Source of the DNA: Mycobacterium sp. OAS707 | Lineage (GTDB): Bacteria > Actinomycetota > Actinomycetes > Mycobacteriales > Mycobacteriaceae | Direction of reading: 5' to 3' | DNA: 64,000 bases | NCBI RefSeq assembly: GCF_014873705.1 | Contig: NZ_JADBDS010000003.1 | Span: 558,001-622,000 of the forward strand | In this document: positions 34,809-43,610 of the stretch, piece by piece | How positions within the stretch are numbered: the first letter of the stretch is position 1 | Layout: each line of letters starts with the position of its first letter | Position numbers and translations under genes: made by a program | The notes under the pieces: model-generated | What the model was told of the DNA's origin: nothing | The model's database searches: none | What the model saw: only the letters and a program-made list of their open reading frames with translations

Positions 34809-35438
34809 ATGACCGACACCCAACTGCCTGGTGTTTTCGGGGATGTTCAGCCGCTGCTCGAGCACTACGGCTACCTGGGTGTGGCCGGAATGTTGTTCCT
34901 GGAGGACTTCGGCGTCCCTGTGCCCGGCGAGATCATGTTGATCGCCGCCGCGGTGTTCGCCGGTGCGGGTCAGATGAACATCGCCGTCATCTTCGTGGTT
35001 GCGGTGGCGGCCGCCGTGATCGGCGACAACGTCGGGTTCGTCGTCGGTCACTTCGGCGGCAGGCCACTGGCCGAGCGCTACGGCCGGTACGTGTTCCTGA
35101 CACCGCAGCGGTTGGACCGGGCCGAGGCGTTCTTCAACCGCCACGGCGGCAAGATCGTCACCGTCGCGCGCTTCATCGACGGCCTGCGTCAGATCAACGG
35201 CCTACTGGCAGGCATCGTCGGCATGCATTGGCTGAAATTCCTCGGCTACAACGCACTGGGCGCGGTGCTGTGGGTGGGCGCGTGGTCTGCGCTGGGGTAC
35301 CTCGCGGGTGAGCACATCGTGGAGATCTACGACACGTTCGAGCGGTACAAGTGGTACGTCGTCGCCGCCGTCGTCCTGGTTGTCGCGATTGTGATCACCC
35401 ACCGCGTGCGGCGCGCCCGGGCCGAGCGAGCGGCTTAG
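34809..35438 (+). CDS. DedA family membrane protein
   Basis: 209 residues from ATG 34809. Motifs of the DedA/VTT family: FLEDFGVPVPGEIML, the GDNVGFVVGHFGG region and RFIDGLRQINGLLAG with its conserved arginines. Four to five membrane segments. DedA proteins act in lipid carrier or phospholipid translocation and proton-motive-force homeostasis. It is divergent from terC across the riboswitch leader. Confidence 0.9.
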   Translation: MTDTQLPGVFGDVQPLLEHYGYLGVAGMLFLEDFGVPVPGEIMLIAAAVFAGAGQMNIAVIFVVAVAAAVIGDNVGFVVGHFGGRPLAERYGRYVFLTPQRLDRAEAFFNRHGGKIVTVARFIDGLRQINGLLAGIVGMHWLKFLGYNALGAVLWVGAWSALGYLAGEHIVEIYDTFERYKWYVVAAVVLVVAIVITHRVRRARAERAA

Positions 35439-35444
35439 TAGTTT
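35439..35444 (+). promoter_or_regulatory. Candidate -10 box for leaderless transcription of the NRPS-like gene
   Basis: TAGTTT (fits TANNNT) lies directly after the dedA stop and ends seven bases before the first base of the GTG at 35451. In mycobacteria this spacing puts the first transcribed base at or next to the start codon. No Shine-Dalgarno precedes the GTG, which agrees with a leaderless mRNA. Confidence 0.4.
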
Positions 35445-35450
35445 GTACTC

Positions 35451-38400
35451 GTGACAACGGCTTTCCATCCCGAGGTACCGCCTCAATACCTGTTGTCTTC
35501 GTGCGCGCCCGAACCGCGCACGCTCATCGACATCCTCAACGACACGGCAGCCCGATACCCGGATGCACCGGCGCTCGACGACGGCGAGGTCCAGCTGACC
35601 TACGCCGAGTTGCTCTCCGACATCGAGGAGAGCGTCGAATGGCTCGCTGCCCGCGGCATCGGCCGCGGCGACCGCATCGGGATCCGGATGCCCTCGGGCA
35701 ACTACGCGTTGTACGTGGCGATCCTCGCGACGCTGGCCGCGGGAGCCGCCTACGTGCCCGTCGACGCCGACGACCCCGACGAACGCGCCGAGCTGGTGTT
35801 CGGCGAAGCCGACGTGGTCGGCATCATCACCGAGCGGGGCCTGCACCGCGCGCAGGGCGAATCGCGCGGATGGCGGACCGGCGCGCCGCTCGGTCGCGAC
35901 GATGCCTGGATCATCTTCACGTCCGGATCCACCGGCACCCCGAAGGGTGTCGCCGTCACGCACCGCAGCGCCGCCGCGTTCGTCGATGCGGAAGCGCAAA
36001 TGTTCTTGCAGGACAACCCCATTGGTCCCGGTGACCGGGTGCTGGCAGGCCTGTCGGTTGCGTTCGACGCATCGTGTGAGGAGATGTGGCTGGCCTGGCG
36101 GCACGGGGCGTGTCTGGTGCCCGCCCCGCGCGCGCTGGTGCGCAGCGGCATGGACCTGGGCCCGTGGCTGGTGAGCCGCGACATCACCGTGGTTTCGACG
36201 GTGCCGACGCTGGCGGCACTGTGGCCCGCCGAGGCGCTCGAAGCGGTGCGGCTGCTGATCTTCGGCGGCGAGGCATGCCCGCCGGAGCTCGCCGAGCGGC
36301 TGGCCGTCGATGGTCGCGAGGTGTGGAACACCTACGGCCCGACCGAGGCGACGGTGGTGGCATGCGCAGCGCGTCTGGAGGGCTCTGCGCCGGTGAGCAT
36401 CGGCCTGCCGCTGCGGGGCTGGGATCTCGCGGTGGTGGACAAAGAGGGCCTGCCGGTGGGCACGGGCGAGGTCGGTGAACTCGTCATCGGCGGTGTCGGG
36501 CTGGCCCGCTACCTGGATCCGGCCAAGGACGCCGAGAAGTACGCGATGATGCCGACGCTCGCATGGTCACGCGCCTATCGCAGCGGCGATCTGGTGCGGC
36601 TCGAGCCCGACGGCTTGTACTTCATGGGCCGCGCCGACGACCAGGTGAAGGTCGGCGGCCGCCGCATCGAGCTCGGCGAGGTCGACGCCGCGCTGGTGAA
36701 TCTGCCAGGGGTCAGCGGCGGCGCCGCTGCGGTGCGCAAGACCGCCACCGGCACACCGCTGTTGGTTGGCTACATCGCAAGCGCCGACCCGTCGTTCGAC
36801 ATCGGTAAGGCCCGCGCCGCGCTGGCCGACACCCTGCCTGCCGCGCTGGTGCCGAGGCTGGTGCTCGTCGACGAGCTGCCGACCCGCACGTCGGGAAAGG
36901 TCGACCGCAACGCCCTGCCGTGGCCCGTCGCAGGCAGTGCCGAGGAGGAGCCGGATCTCGGCGGCACGCTCGGGTGGCTGGCCGGATTGTGGCGCGAGGT
37001 CCTCGCCGCACCGATTGACGGGCCGGAAGCCGATTTCCATGCCCTCGGCGGAGGTTCGCTGTCCGCCGCGCAGTTGGTCGCCGCGATGCGCCATCGCTAT
37101 CCGCAGGTGACCGTCGCCGACCTCTACGACCATCCCCGCCTCGGGTCGCTGGCGGGCTATCTCGACGAGCTGGACCCACCGCCTGCGGTCGAAACGCGCG
37201 TGGTCAAGCCAACCCCGCGATTGACCCAGGCCGTGCAGGTGGCGGTGTCACTGCCGCTGGCCACGCTGACCGGGCTGCAGTGGGTGGTGTGGCTGGCATT
37301 GCTGAACAATGTTGTCGAAAGCGGTATCGCCCAACTTCATCCGCTGCCGTGGCTGGTGCCGGTGAACTGGTGGTTCGTCGGCGTCGGCTTCCTTCTGTTC
37401 ATCACTCCGGTCGGCCGCATGTCGATCGCTGCGCTGTGCGCGCGAATCCTGTTGGGCGGGTTGCAACCTGGCACGTATCGCCGCGGCGGGTCGGTCCACC
37501 TGCGGGTGTGGCTTGCCGAGCGCCTCGCCGAGGCCAGCGGTGCGGAGAATCAGGCCGGCGCACCATGGCTGGTCTACTACGCCCGCATGCTCGGCAACCA
37601 GGTCGGCAAGGGCGTCGATCTGCACTCGGCCCCGCCCGTGACGGGCATGCTGCGTCTGGGCCATCGCTGCTCGATCGAACCCGAGGTCGACCTTTCTGGG
37701 CACTGGATCGACGGCGACCACTTCCATGTCGGGCCGATCACCGTCGGCAACGATGCGTCCATCGGTGCGCGCACCACGCTGCTGCCCGGAGCCGTCGTCG
37801 GCAAGAACGCCGACGTCGCGCCGGGCTCCGGGGTGGTCGGCAAGGTCAAGAACGGCCAGTACTGGAAAGGCTCGCCCGCGGTGAAGTCGGGCAAGGCCCG
37901 CCACCCGTGGCCTGAGCACCGGCCGCCGAGCGCACCGTTCTGGATGGCCGTCTACGGCGTGACATCGATTCTGCTCGGCGCGCTGCCGCTGCTGGCGCTC
38001 GGAGTCGGTCTTGCCGTGATCGGTTGGGCCGTCCGCGATTCCGCGTCACTGACGGATGCGGCGCTGGCCGCTGCGGTGTGGACGCCCGCTGCAACGCTGG
38101 CCGCGATCGTCACCTACGCCGCGCTGACGGTGATCGGGGTGCGGCTGTTGTCGATGTGGATGCCCGAGGGATATCACCCCGTGCGCAGCCGCGTCGGATG
38201 GCAGCTGTGGGCGACCGAGCGGCTGATGGACGCCGCCCGCAATTACCTGTTTCCGATTTATGCCAGCCTTCTGACGCCGTGGTGGCTGCGGATGCTCGGA
38301 GCGAAAGTCGGTCGTGGCACCGAGATTTCGACAGCGCTGCTGGTGCCGAAGTTCACCGTCGTCGAGGACGGCGCGTTCCTGGCCGACGACACCATGGTGG

Positions 38401-39377
38401 CGTCCTACGAACTGGGCGGTGGCTGGATCCACGTCGCCAAGGCGACGATCGGCAAGCGGGCGTTCCTCGGCAACTCCGGCATCACCCAGCCCGGCCGACG
38501 GGTGCCCGACGACGGTCTGGTGGCCGTGCTGTCGGCGACGCCGCACAAGGCCAAAGCTGGCTCGTCGTGGCTGGGCAGCCCGCCGGTCCGGTTGCGCCGC
38601 AAGACCACCGCGGCCGATGTGTTGCGCACATTCCATCCCTCGCCGCGGCTGAAGATCCTCCGCGCAATGGTCGAGACGTGCCGGCTGATCCCGATGATCG
38701 TGACGTTCGCGATCGGGGTGGCCGTGCTGTTCGCCGTGCAGTGGTTGGCGATCGAAGTCGGCTGGGGTTGGACCGCGGCGGCAGGCGGTGTCGTGCTGCT
38801 GGCCGCGGGCGCGTTCGCGGGCGCCGTCGCGGTGGTCGCGAAATGGCTTGTGGTCGGCCGTATCACCGCCATCGAGCACCCGCTGTGGTCGTCATTCGTG
38901 TGGCGAAACGAGGTGTCCGATACGTTCGTCGAAACCGTCGCCGCGCCCTGGTTCGCCCGCGCCGCCAGCGGCACTCCGGTGATGAACCTGTGGCTGCGCG
39001 CGCTGGGCGCCAAGATCGGCCGCGGTGTCTGGTGTGAAACCTATTGGCTGCCCGAGGCCGACCTCGTCACCCTCGAGAAGGGCGCAACGGTCAACCGCGG
39101 CTGCGTGGTGCAGACCCACTTGTTCCATGACCGGATCATGCGGATGGACACCGTGGTGCTGGAGGAGGGCGCGACGCTGGGCACGCACTGTGTCGCACTG
39201 CCCGCCGCGCGCATCGGTGCAGGCGCGACGGTCGGTCCGGCGTCGCTGGTGATGCGCGGCGACGAGGTGCCCCCGTCCAGCCGCTGGCAAGGCAATCCGA
39301 TCGCCCCGTGGGACCTGTTCCGCAAGAAGGGCGGCGACGCGACCAAACCCCCCAAGAACAAGGCAACCGCCGCGTGA
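35451..39377 (+). CDS. Pls/PosA-family nonribosomal peptide synthetase-like protein
   Basis: 1308 residues. An adenylation domain fills about 20-490 (core motifs FTSGSTGTPKGV, FDASCEEMW, NTYGPTEATVV, YRSGDLVRLEPDG, TSGKVDRNAL). The Asp in FDAS indicates an amino acid substrate. A thiolation domain follows at about 500-575, with the phosphopantetheine Ser in LGGGSLSAAQL. There is no condensation or thioesterase domain. The rest is three units, each a pair of membrane helices plus a left-handed beta-helix (hexapeptide acyltransferase-like) segment, as in epsilon-polylysine synthetase and PosA. It probably polymerises or transfers an amino acid at the membrane. The product is unknown. GTG start. 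Confidence 0.85.
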   Translation: MTTAFHPEVPPQYLLSSCAPEPRTLIDILNDTAARYPDAPALDDGEVQLTYAELLSDIEESVEWLAARGIGRGDRIGIRMPSGNYALYVAILATLAAGAAYVPVDADDPDERAELVFGEADVVGIITERGLHRAQGESRGWRTGAPLGRDDAWIIFTSGSTGTPKGVAVTHRSAAAFVDAEAQMFLQDNPIGPGDRVLAGLSVAFDASCEEMWLAWRHGACLVPAPRALVRSGMDLGPWLVSRDITVVSTVPTLAALWPAEALEAVRLLIFGGEACPPELAERLAVDGREVWNTYGPTEATVVACAARLEGSAPVSIGLPLRGWDLAVVDKEGLPVGTGEVGELVIGGVGLARYLDPAKDAEKYAMMPTLAWSRAYRSGDLVRLEPDGLYFMGRADDQVKVGGRRIELGEVDAALVNLPGVSGGAAAVRKTATGTPLLVGYIASADPSFDIGKARAALADTLPAALVPRLVLVDELPTRTSGKVDRNALPWPVAGSAEEEPDLGGTLGWLAGLWREVLAAPIDGPEADFHALGGGSLSAAQLVAAMRHRYPQVTVADLYDHPRLGSLAGYLDELDPPPAVETRVVKPTPRLTQAVQVAVSLPLATLTGLQWVVWLALLNNVVESGIAQLHPLPWLVPVNWWFVGVGFLLFITPVGRMSIAALCARILLGGLQPGTYRRGGSVHLRVWLAERLAEASGAENQAGAPWLVYYARMLGNQVGKGVDLHSAPPVTGMLRLGHRCSIEPEVDLSGHWIDGDHFHVGPITVGNDASIGARTTLLPGAVVGKNADVAPGSGVVGKVKNGQYWKGSPAVKSGKARHPWPEHRPPSAPFWMAVYGVTSILLGALPLLALGVGLAVIGWAVRDSASLTDAALAAAVWTPAATLAAIVTYAALTVIGVRLLSMWMPEGYHPVRSRVGWQLWATERLMDAARNYLFPIYASLLTPWWLRMLGAKVGRGTEISTALLVPKFTVVEDGAFLADDTMVASYELGGGWIHVAKATIGKRAFLGNSGITQPGRRVPDDGLVAVLSATPHKAKAGSSWLGSPPVRLRRKTTAADVLRTFHPSPRLKILRAMVETCRLIPMIVTFAIGVAVLFAVQWLAIEVGWGWTAAAGGVVLLAAGAFAGAVAVVAKWLVVGRITAIEHPLWSSFVWRNEVSDTFVETVAAPWFARAASGTPVMNLWLRALGAKIGRGVWCETYWLPEADLVTLEKGATVNRGCVVQTHLFHDRIMRMDTVVLEEGATLGTHCVALPAARIGAGATVGPASLVMRGDEVPPSSRWQGNPIAPWDLFRKKGGDATKPPKNKATAA

Positions 39378-40723
39378 CAAGAAGCAAGAAAGCGGCGAAG
39401 AAAGCGGCCCAACCACCGGTCATCGACCCGTACCTACCCAGCAATGGCAACTTCGGCTATCGGGTGTCGCGCTACGAACTCGACCTCGAATACAAGGTGA
39501 CGATCAACCGGCTGGCCGGATCCGCCACCATCACCGCCGTCACCCTTGCCGCGTTGCGCACGTTCACCCTTGACTTGTCGGACGCCCTTTCGGTTTCGAA
39601 GGTGACGGTCAACGGCAAGCGCCCGGCCCAGTTCCGGTCGTCGAACGGAAAATTGCACATTGCGCTGTCCGACACGCTGCCCGCGGGCGCGGCCATGACG
39701 ATCTCGGTGCGCTACGGCGGCACGCCGCGGCCGGTCCGCTCCCATTGGGGCGAAGTCGGTTTCGAGGAACTGTCAGAGGGCGTGCTCGTCGCAGGCCAGC
39801 CCAACGGCGCCGCGTCGTGGTTTCCGTGTGACGACCATCCCAGCGCCAAGGCCAGCTTCCGTCTCCAGATCAGCACGGAGAGCGCGTATTACGCGCTGGC
39901 CAACGGCGAGCTGTTGTCGCGACGCGCGAGAGCGGGCATGACGACGTGGACGTACGAGCAGGCCGAGCCGACTTCGACATATCTGATCACCCTGCAGATC
40001 GGTGTGTACGACCGGCACCGGATAGCCAAGAACGGTGTCCAGATACACGCAGTGCTGCCCGACCGGCTGCGCCGCAATTTCGAGCAGGACTTCGCCGACC
40101 AACCGCAGATGATGAAGTTGTTCGTCAAGCTGTTCGGTCCGTACCCATTGGACAGCGGTTACACCGTCGTGGTCACCGACGACGATCTCGAGATACCCCT
40201 TGAAGCACAAGGGATTTCGATCTTCGGCGCCAACCATTGCGACGGTCATGGTCGCGCTGAGCGGCTGATCGCCCACGAGCTGGCCCATCAGTGGTTCGGC
40301 AATTCCGTCACCGCCAAACGCTGGCGCCACATCTGGCTGCACGAAGGTTTCGCCTGCTACGCCGAATGGTTGTGGTCCGAGCATTCCGGCGACCGCAGCG
40401 CCGACGAGTGGGCGCGCCACTATCACCAGCGGCTGGTGGATTCGCCGCAGGATCTGGTGCTGGCCGACCCGGGACCGCGAGACATGTTCGACGACCGCGT
40501 GTACAAACGCGGGGCGCTGACCCTGCACGTGTTGCGCGGGCACATCGGCGACGACAGTTTCTTTGCGCTGCTGAAGGATTGGACGGCACGCTATCGGCAC
40601 GGCACCGTCGTCACCGACGATTTCACCGGATTGGCCGCCAACTACGCAGACGAATCGTTGCGTCCGCTGTGGGACGCGTGGCTGTACTCGATGCCGGTGC
40701 CCTCGCTCGACGAGCCGTCATGA
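39374..40723 (+). CDS. M1 family zinc aminopeptidase
   Basis: 449 residues from GTG 39374, overlapping the NRPS-like stop (GTGA). The zinc site is HELAHQWFGN with the third ligand Glu in WLHEGFACYAEW 18 residues on. The substrate amine motif appears as EAQGISIFGA in place of GAMEN, with an altered first part, so specificity may differ from standard aminopeptidase N. The N terminus is Lys-rich (SKKAAKKAAQ) and has no signal. It is shorter than full-length PepN and lacks the large C-terminal helical domain. The coupling suggests it acts on the same pathway as the peptide synthetase. Confidence 0.9.
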   Translation: MTRSKKAAKKAAQPPVIDPYLPSNGNFGYRVSRYELDLEYKVTINRLAGSATITAVTLAALRTFTLDLSDALSVSKVTVNGKRPAQFRSSNGKLHIALSDTLPAGAAMTISVRYGGTPRPVRSHWGEVGFEELSEGVLVAGQPNGAASWFPCDDHPSAKASFRLQISTESAYYALANGELLSRRARAGMTTWTYEQAEPTSTYLITLQIGVYDRHRIAKNGVQIHAVLPDRLRRNFEQDFADQPQMMKLFVKLFGPYPLDSGYTVVVTDDDLEIPLEAQGISIFGANHCDGHGRAERLIAHELAHQWFGNSVTAKRWRHIWLHEGFACYAEWLWSEHSGDRSADEWARHYHQRLVDSPQDLVLADPGPRDMFDDRVYKRGALTLHVLRGHIGDDSFFALLKDWTARYRHGTVVTDDFTGLAANYADESLRPLWDAWLYSMPVPSLDEPS

Positions 40724-41961
40724 CCGACGCGGCGCCGACCGGACCGATCACCCGCGCCAGCGTGACGCGGGTCGGCACCGCCACCGTGTTGTCCGCGCTG
40801 TGCGGATACGCGGTGCTGTACCTGGCGGCGCGCGATCTCGAGCCGGCGGGTTTTTCGGTGTTCGGGGTGTTCTGGGGCGCATTCGGGTTGGTCACCGGCG
40901 CGGCGTTCGGACTGCTCCAGGAGGCCACCCGCGAGGTGCGCTCGACGCGCTACGCGGAGGTCGTCGCCGGGCCGCGCACGCATCCGATGCGGGTGGCGGC
41001 GATGGTCGGGGTGGTGGCCGCGGCGGTCATCGCCGTCAGCTCGCCGCTGTGGTCGGCGCACGTGTTCGTCGAGTCGCAGTGGCTGAGCGTCGGGCTGCTG
41101 AGTGTGGGGTTGGCCGGCTTCTGCCTGCACGCGACCCTGCTGGGCATGTTGGCGGGGGTGAATCGGTGGACCGAGTACGGCTCGCTGATGGTGACCGACG
41201 CAGGCATGCGCGTGGCAGTGGCGGCCGCGACGTTCGTGGTCGGCTGGGGCCTGGTCGGCTATCTGTGGGCGACGGTCGCAGGCGCGATCGCGTGGCTGAT
41301 CCTGCTCATCGCATCCCCCTCCACCCGCGCAGCGGCGCAACTGCTGACACCTGGCGGCACCGTGACGTTCCTGCGCGGCGCTTCGCATTCGATCGCTGCC
41401 GCCGGGGCAAGCGCTGTCCTGGTGATGGGCTTTCCGGTGCTGCTCAAGGCGACCTCGGGTGACCTGGGCGCCACCGGCGGCGTGGTGATCCTGGCGGTCA
41501 CGCTGACCAGGGCACCGCTGCTGGTGCCGCTGACCGCCATGCAGGGCAACCTGATCGCGCACTTCGTCGACCAGCGCACGGAGCGGCTGCGGGCGCTGGT
41601 GCAGCCCGCGCTGGTGGTGACCGGCGTCGGTCTGCTGGGGGTGCTGCTCGCGGGGGTGTTCGGGCCGTGGCTGCTGCGCGAAGGGTTCGGCGCGCAGTAT
41701 CGGGCCGACGGCGAGCTGCTGGCCTGGCTGACCGGCGCGGCGGTCGCGATCGCGATCCTGACGTTGACCGGCGCCGCTGCGGTCGCGGCCGCCCTGCATC
41801 GGGCATATTCGCTCGGCTGGGTGTCGGCGACGGTGGCCTCGGCGTTGCTGCTGCTCCTGCCGGTAGGTCTGGAAACACGCACGGTGATCGCGCTGCTGTG
41901 CGGGCCGCTGGTAGGAATCGCGGTGCACCTGGCCGCGCTTGCCAGGATGCCGGATCGCTGA
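40720..41961 (+). CDS. Polysaccharide-flippase-like integral membrane protein (Rv3630-like)
   Basis: 413 residues from ATG 40720, overlapping the M1 stop (ATGA). About 12 membrane helices; the arrangement resembles MOP-superfamily Wzx/MurJ-type flippases. A much longer in-frame opening from 40291 only shadows the peptidase gene. By position it is the Rv3630 counterpart next to ppgS, which suggests it moves a polyprenyl-linked sugar, such as polyprenyl-phospho-galactosamine, across the membrane. That role is inference. Confidence 0.8.
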   Translation: MTDAAPTGPITRASVTRVGTATVLSALCGYAVLYLAARDLEPAGFSVFGVFWGAFGLVTGAAFGLLQEATREVRSTRYAEVVAGPRTHPMRVAAMVGVVAAAVIAVSSPLWSAHVFVESQWLSVGLLSVGLAGFCLHATLLGMLAGVNRWTEYGSLMVTDAGMRVAVAAATFVVGWGLVGYLWATVAGAIAWLILLIASPSTRAAAQLLTPGGTVTFLRGASHSIAAAGASAVLVMGFPVLLKATSGDLGATGGVVILAVTLTRAPLLVPLTAMQGNLIAHFVDQRTERLRALVQPALVVTGVGLLGVLLAGVFGPWLLREGFGAQYRADGELLAWLTGAAVAIAILTLTGAAAVAAALHRAYSLGWVSATVASALLLLLPVGLETRTVIALLCGPLVGIAVHLAALARMPDR

Positions 41962-41970
41962 CCCTGTATT

Positions 41971-42687
41971 TTGAGGGGCATCAGTATCTCGGACTCGCGC
42001 TACCACGACGTTTGGCTCATCATCCCCGCCTTCAACGAGGCGAGCGTCATCGGCGACGTCATCTCTGACGTTCGCTCCGTTTTCGACAACGTGGTGTGCG
42101 TCGACGACGGCAGCCGCGATGACACCGGCGACGTGGCGTTGCGCGCCGGGGCCCATTCGGTGCGCCACCCGGTCAATCTCGGACAGGGCGCGGCCATCCA
42201 GACCGGTGTGGAGTACGCCCGCAGGCAACCGGGTGCGGCGGTGTTCGCCACCTTCGACGCCGACGGCCAGCATCGCGTCAAGGACGTCATCCGGATGATC
42301 GACCGGCTCGCAGGCGACGACGTCGACCTCGTCGTCGGCACCCGATTCGCCGACCCCGGTGTGGTGAGCCACACGCCGCTACTCAAGCGCGTTGTGCTGC
42401 GCACGGCGGCCACCTTGAGCAGGCGCAGCCGCAAGCTCGGGCTGACCGACGCGCACAACGGGCTGCGGGTGTTCAACAAGAAGGTGGCCGACGGGCTCAA
42501 CCTCACCATGAACGGCATGAGCCACGCCGACGAGTTCATCGCGCTGGCGTATGAAAACGGTTGGCGGGTAACGGAAGAACCCGTCGAGATTCTCTACACC
42601 GAGTACTCGATGTCCAAGGGCCAGCCGTTGCTCAACGGCGTCAACATCATCTTCGACGGTTGGTTGCGAGGAAGGATGTCGCGATGA
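41971..42687 (+). CDS. ppgS: Polyprenyl-phosphate glycosyltransferase PpgS-like
   Basis: 238 residues of a GT2-family enzyme (LIIPAFNEASVIGDV, VVCVDDGSRDDT, FDADGQH as DXD). Start is probably TTG 41971, nine bases after the upstream stop; no ATG or GTG is available nearer. The M. tuberculosis homologue Rv3631 makes polyprenyl-phospho-N-acetylgalactosamine, donor for the galactosamine decoration of arabinogalactan. Coupling to the DUF2304 gene and the nearby galE1 fit that pathway. Confidence 0.88.
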   Translation: MRGISISDSRYHDVWLIIPAFNEASVIGDVISDVRSVFDNVVCVDDGSRDDTGDVALRAGAHSVRHPVNLGQGAAIQTGVEYARRQPGAAVFATFDADGQHRVKDVIRMIDRLAGDDVDLVVGTRFADPGVVSHTPLLKRVVLRTAATLSRRSRKLGLTDAHNGLRVFNKKVADGLNLTMNGMSHADEFIALAYENGWRVTEEPVEILYTEYSMSKGQPLLNGVNIIFDGWLRGRMSR

Positions 42688-43025
42688 ACTGGATCCAGGC
42701 GCTGCTGATCGTTTCGGTGCTGTCGCTGTTGGTTTACCTGTTGCGCTCGCGGCGCAGCGCGCGGTCCAAGGCGTGGGTGAAGGTCGGTTACGTGTTGTTC
42801 GTCATCGCCGGTATCTACGCGATCCTTCGCCCCGACGACACCACTGTGGTCGCGAATTGGCTTGGCGTGAAACGCGGTACCGACCTGATGTTGTATCTGC
42901 TTGTGATCGCGTTCGTGTTCACAACGCTGTCTGCCTACATGCGGTTCAAGGATCTCGAACTGAAGTACGCGCGGTTGGCGCGGGCCGTGGCGCTACAAAC
43001 CGCCCGGGTGCCTGAAGAACATTAG
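42684..43025 (+). CDS. DUF2304 small membrane protein (Rv3632-like), PpgS partner
   Basis: 113 residues with three membrane helices (MNWIQALLIVSVLSLLVYLL, VGYVLFVIAGIYAIL, LMLYLLVIAFVFTTL) and a charged C-terminal helix. ATG 42684 overlaps the ppgS stop (ATGA). The M. tuberculosis homologue enhances PpgS activity, probably by anchoring it to the membrane. It is convergent with the tetR gene and overlaps it by four bases. Confidence 0.88.
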   Translation: MNWIQALLIVSVLSLLVYLLRSRRSARSKAWVKVGYVLFVIAGIYAILRPDDTTVVANWLGVKRGTDLMLYLLVIAFVFTTLSAYMRFKDLELKYARLARAVALQTARVPEEH

Positions 43026-43609
43026 GGCGCTTCACCGATCAGCCGTGCCAGCAAGGCAATTCGATTGTCCTCGAGATCGGGCTGCGGCATGACCGCCCTG
43101 ACGATCGCCGCGCCGTCGAAGGTATTGGTGATGATGGCAACCAATGCGGTGAAGGTGTCGTCGGGGAATCGGTCAGCTCCTGGCAGCGCCCGTGCGACAT
43201 CGTAGATGTTGGCGGCGTATTCGGTGAGCACCTCTTGCAGTGTGGTCCGCAGCTTCTCGTCGGTGCGGGCAGCGACCATGAGTTCGTACATCACGGCGTT
43301 GGTGGGGTTGCCGGTGACATCGCGCATGATCGTCAGCGCCGCCTGTAGCGGAGGCTTGTCGGCGGGGATCTCGGCGACTTGCTTGGTGAACGAATCGAGT
43401 TGGCGCCGCATCACCTCGCGCGCGGTGGCGGCCATGAAGTCGCCCATGGTCGGGAAGTGCCGGAACAGCGCGCCGTCGGAGACCTGGGCACGTTTGGCGA
43501 TCACCGCGGCCGACGCGCGCGCATAGCCGACATCGATGATGGAGTCGATGCTCGCGTCCAGTAGCCGCGCGATGGTTTCCTCGCGACGTTGTTGCTGAGT
43601 TCTTGCCAT
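43022..43609 (-). CDS. TetR family transcriptional regulator
   Basis: 195 residues from ATG 43609. The N-terminal helix-turn-helix is clear (ASAAVIAKRAQVSDGALFRHFPTMGDFMAA) and the rest is a helical ligand-binding domain. It begins one base after the stop of the amidohydrolase gene, so both are one transcript. A perfect 12-bp palindrome upstream of that gene is the likely operator, giving autoregulation. The pair resembles Rv2912c-Rv2913c. Confidence 0.9.
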   Translation of the reverse strand: MARTQQQRREETIARLLDASIDSIIDVGYARASAAVIAKRAQVSDGALFRHFPTMGDFMAATAREVMRRQLDSFTKQVAEIPADKPPLQAALTIMRDVTGNPTNAVMYELMVAARTDEKLRTTLQEVLTEYAANIYDVARALPGADRFPDDTFTALVAIITNTFDGAAIVRAVMPQPDLEDNRIALLARLIGEAP

Positions 43610-43610
43610 G

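Noticed and set aside
40291..40719. N-terminal extension of the flippase-like gene
   Set aside because: The extension shadows the M1 peptidase; ATG 40720 overlapping the stop is the natural start.
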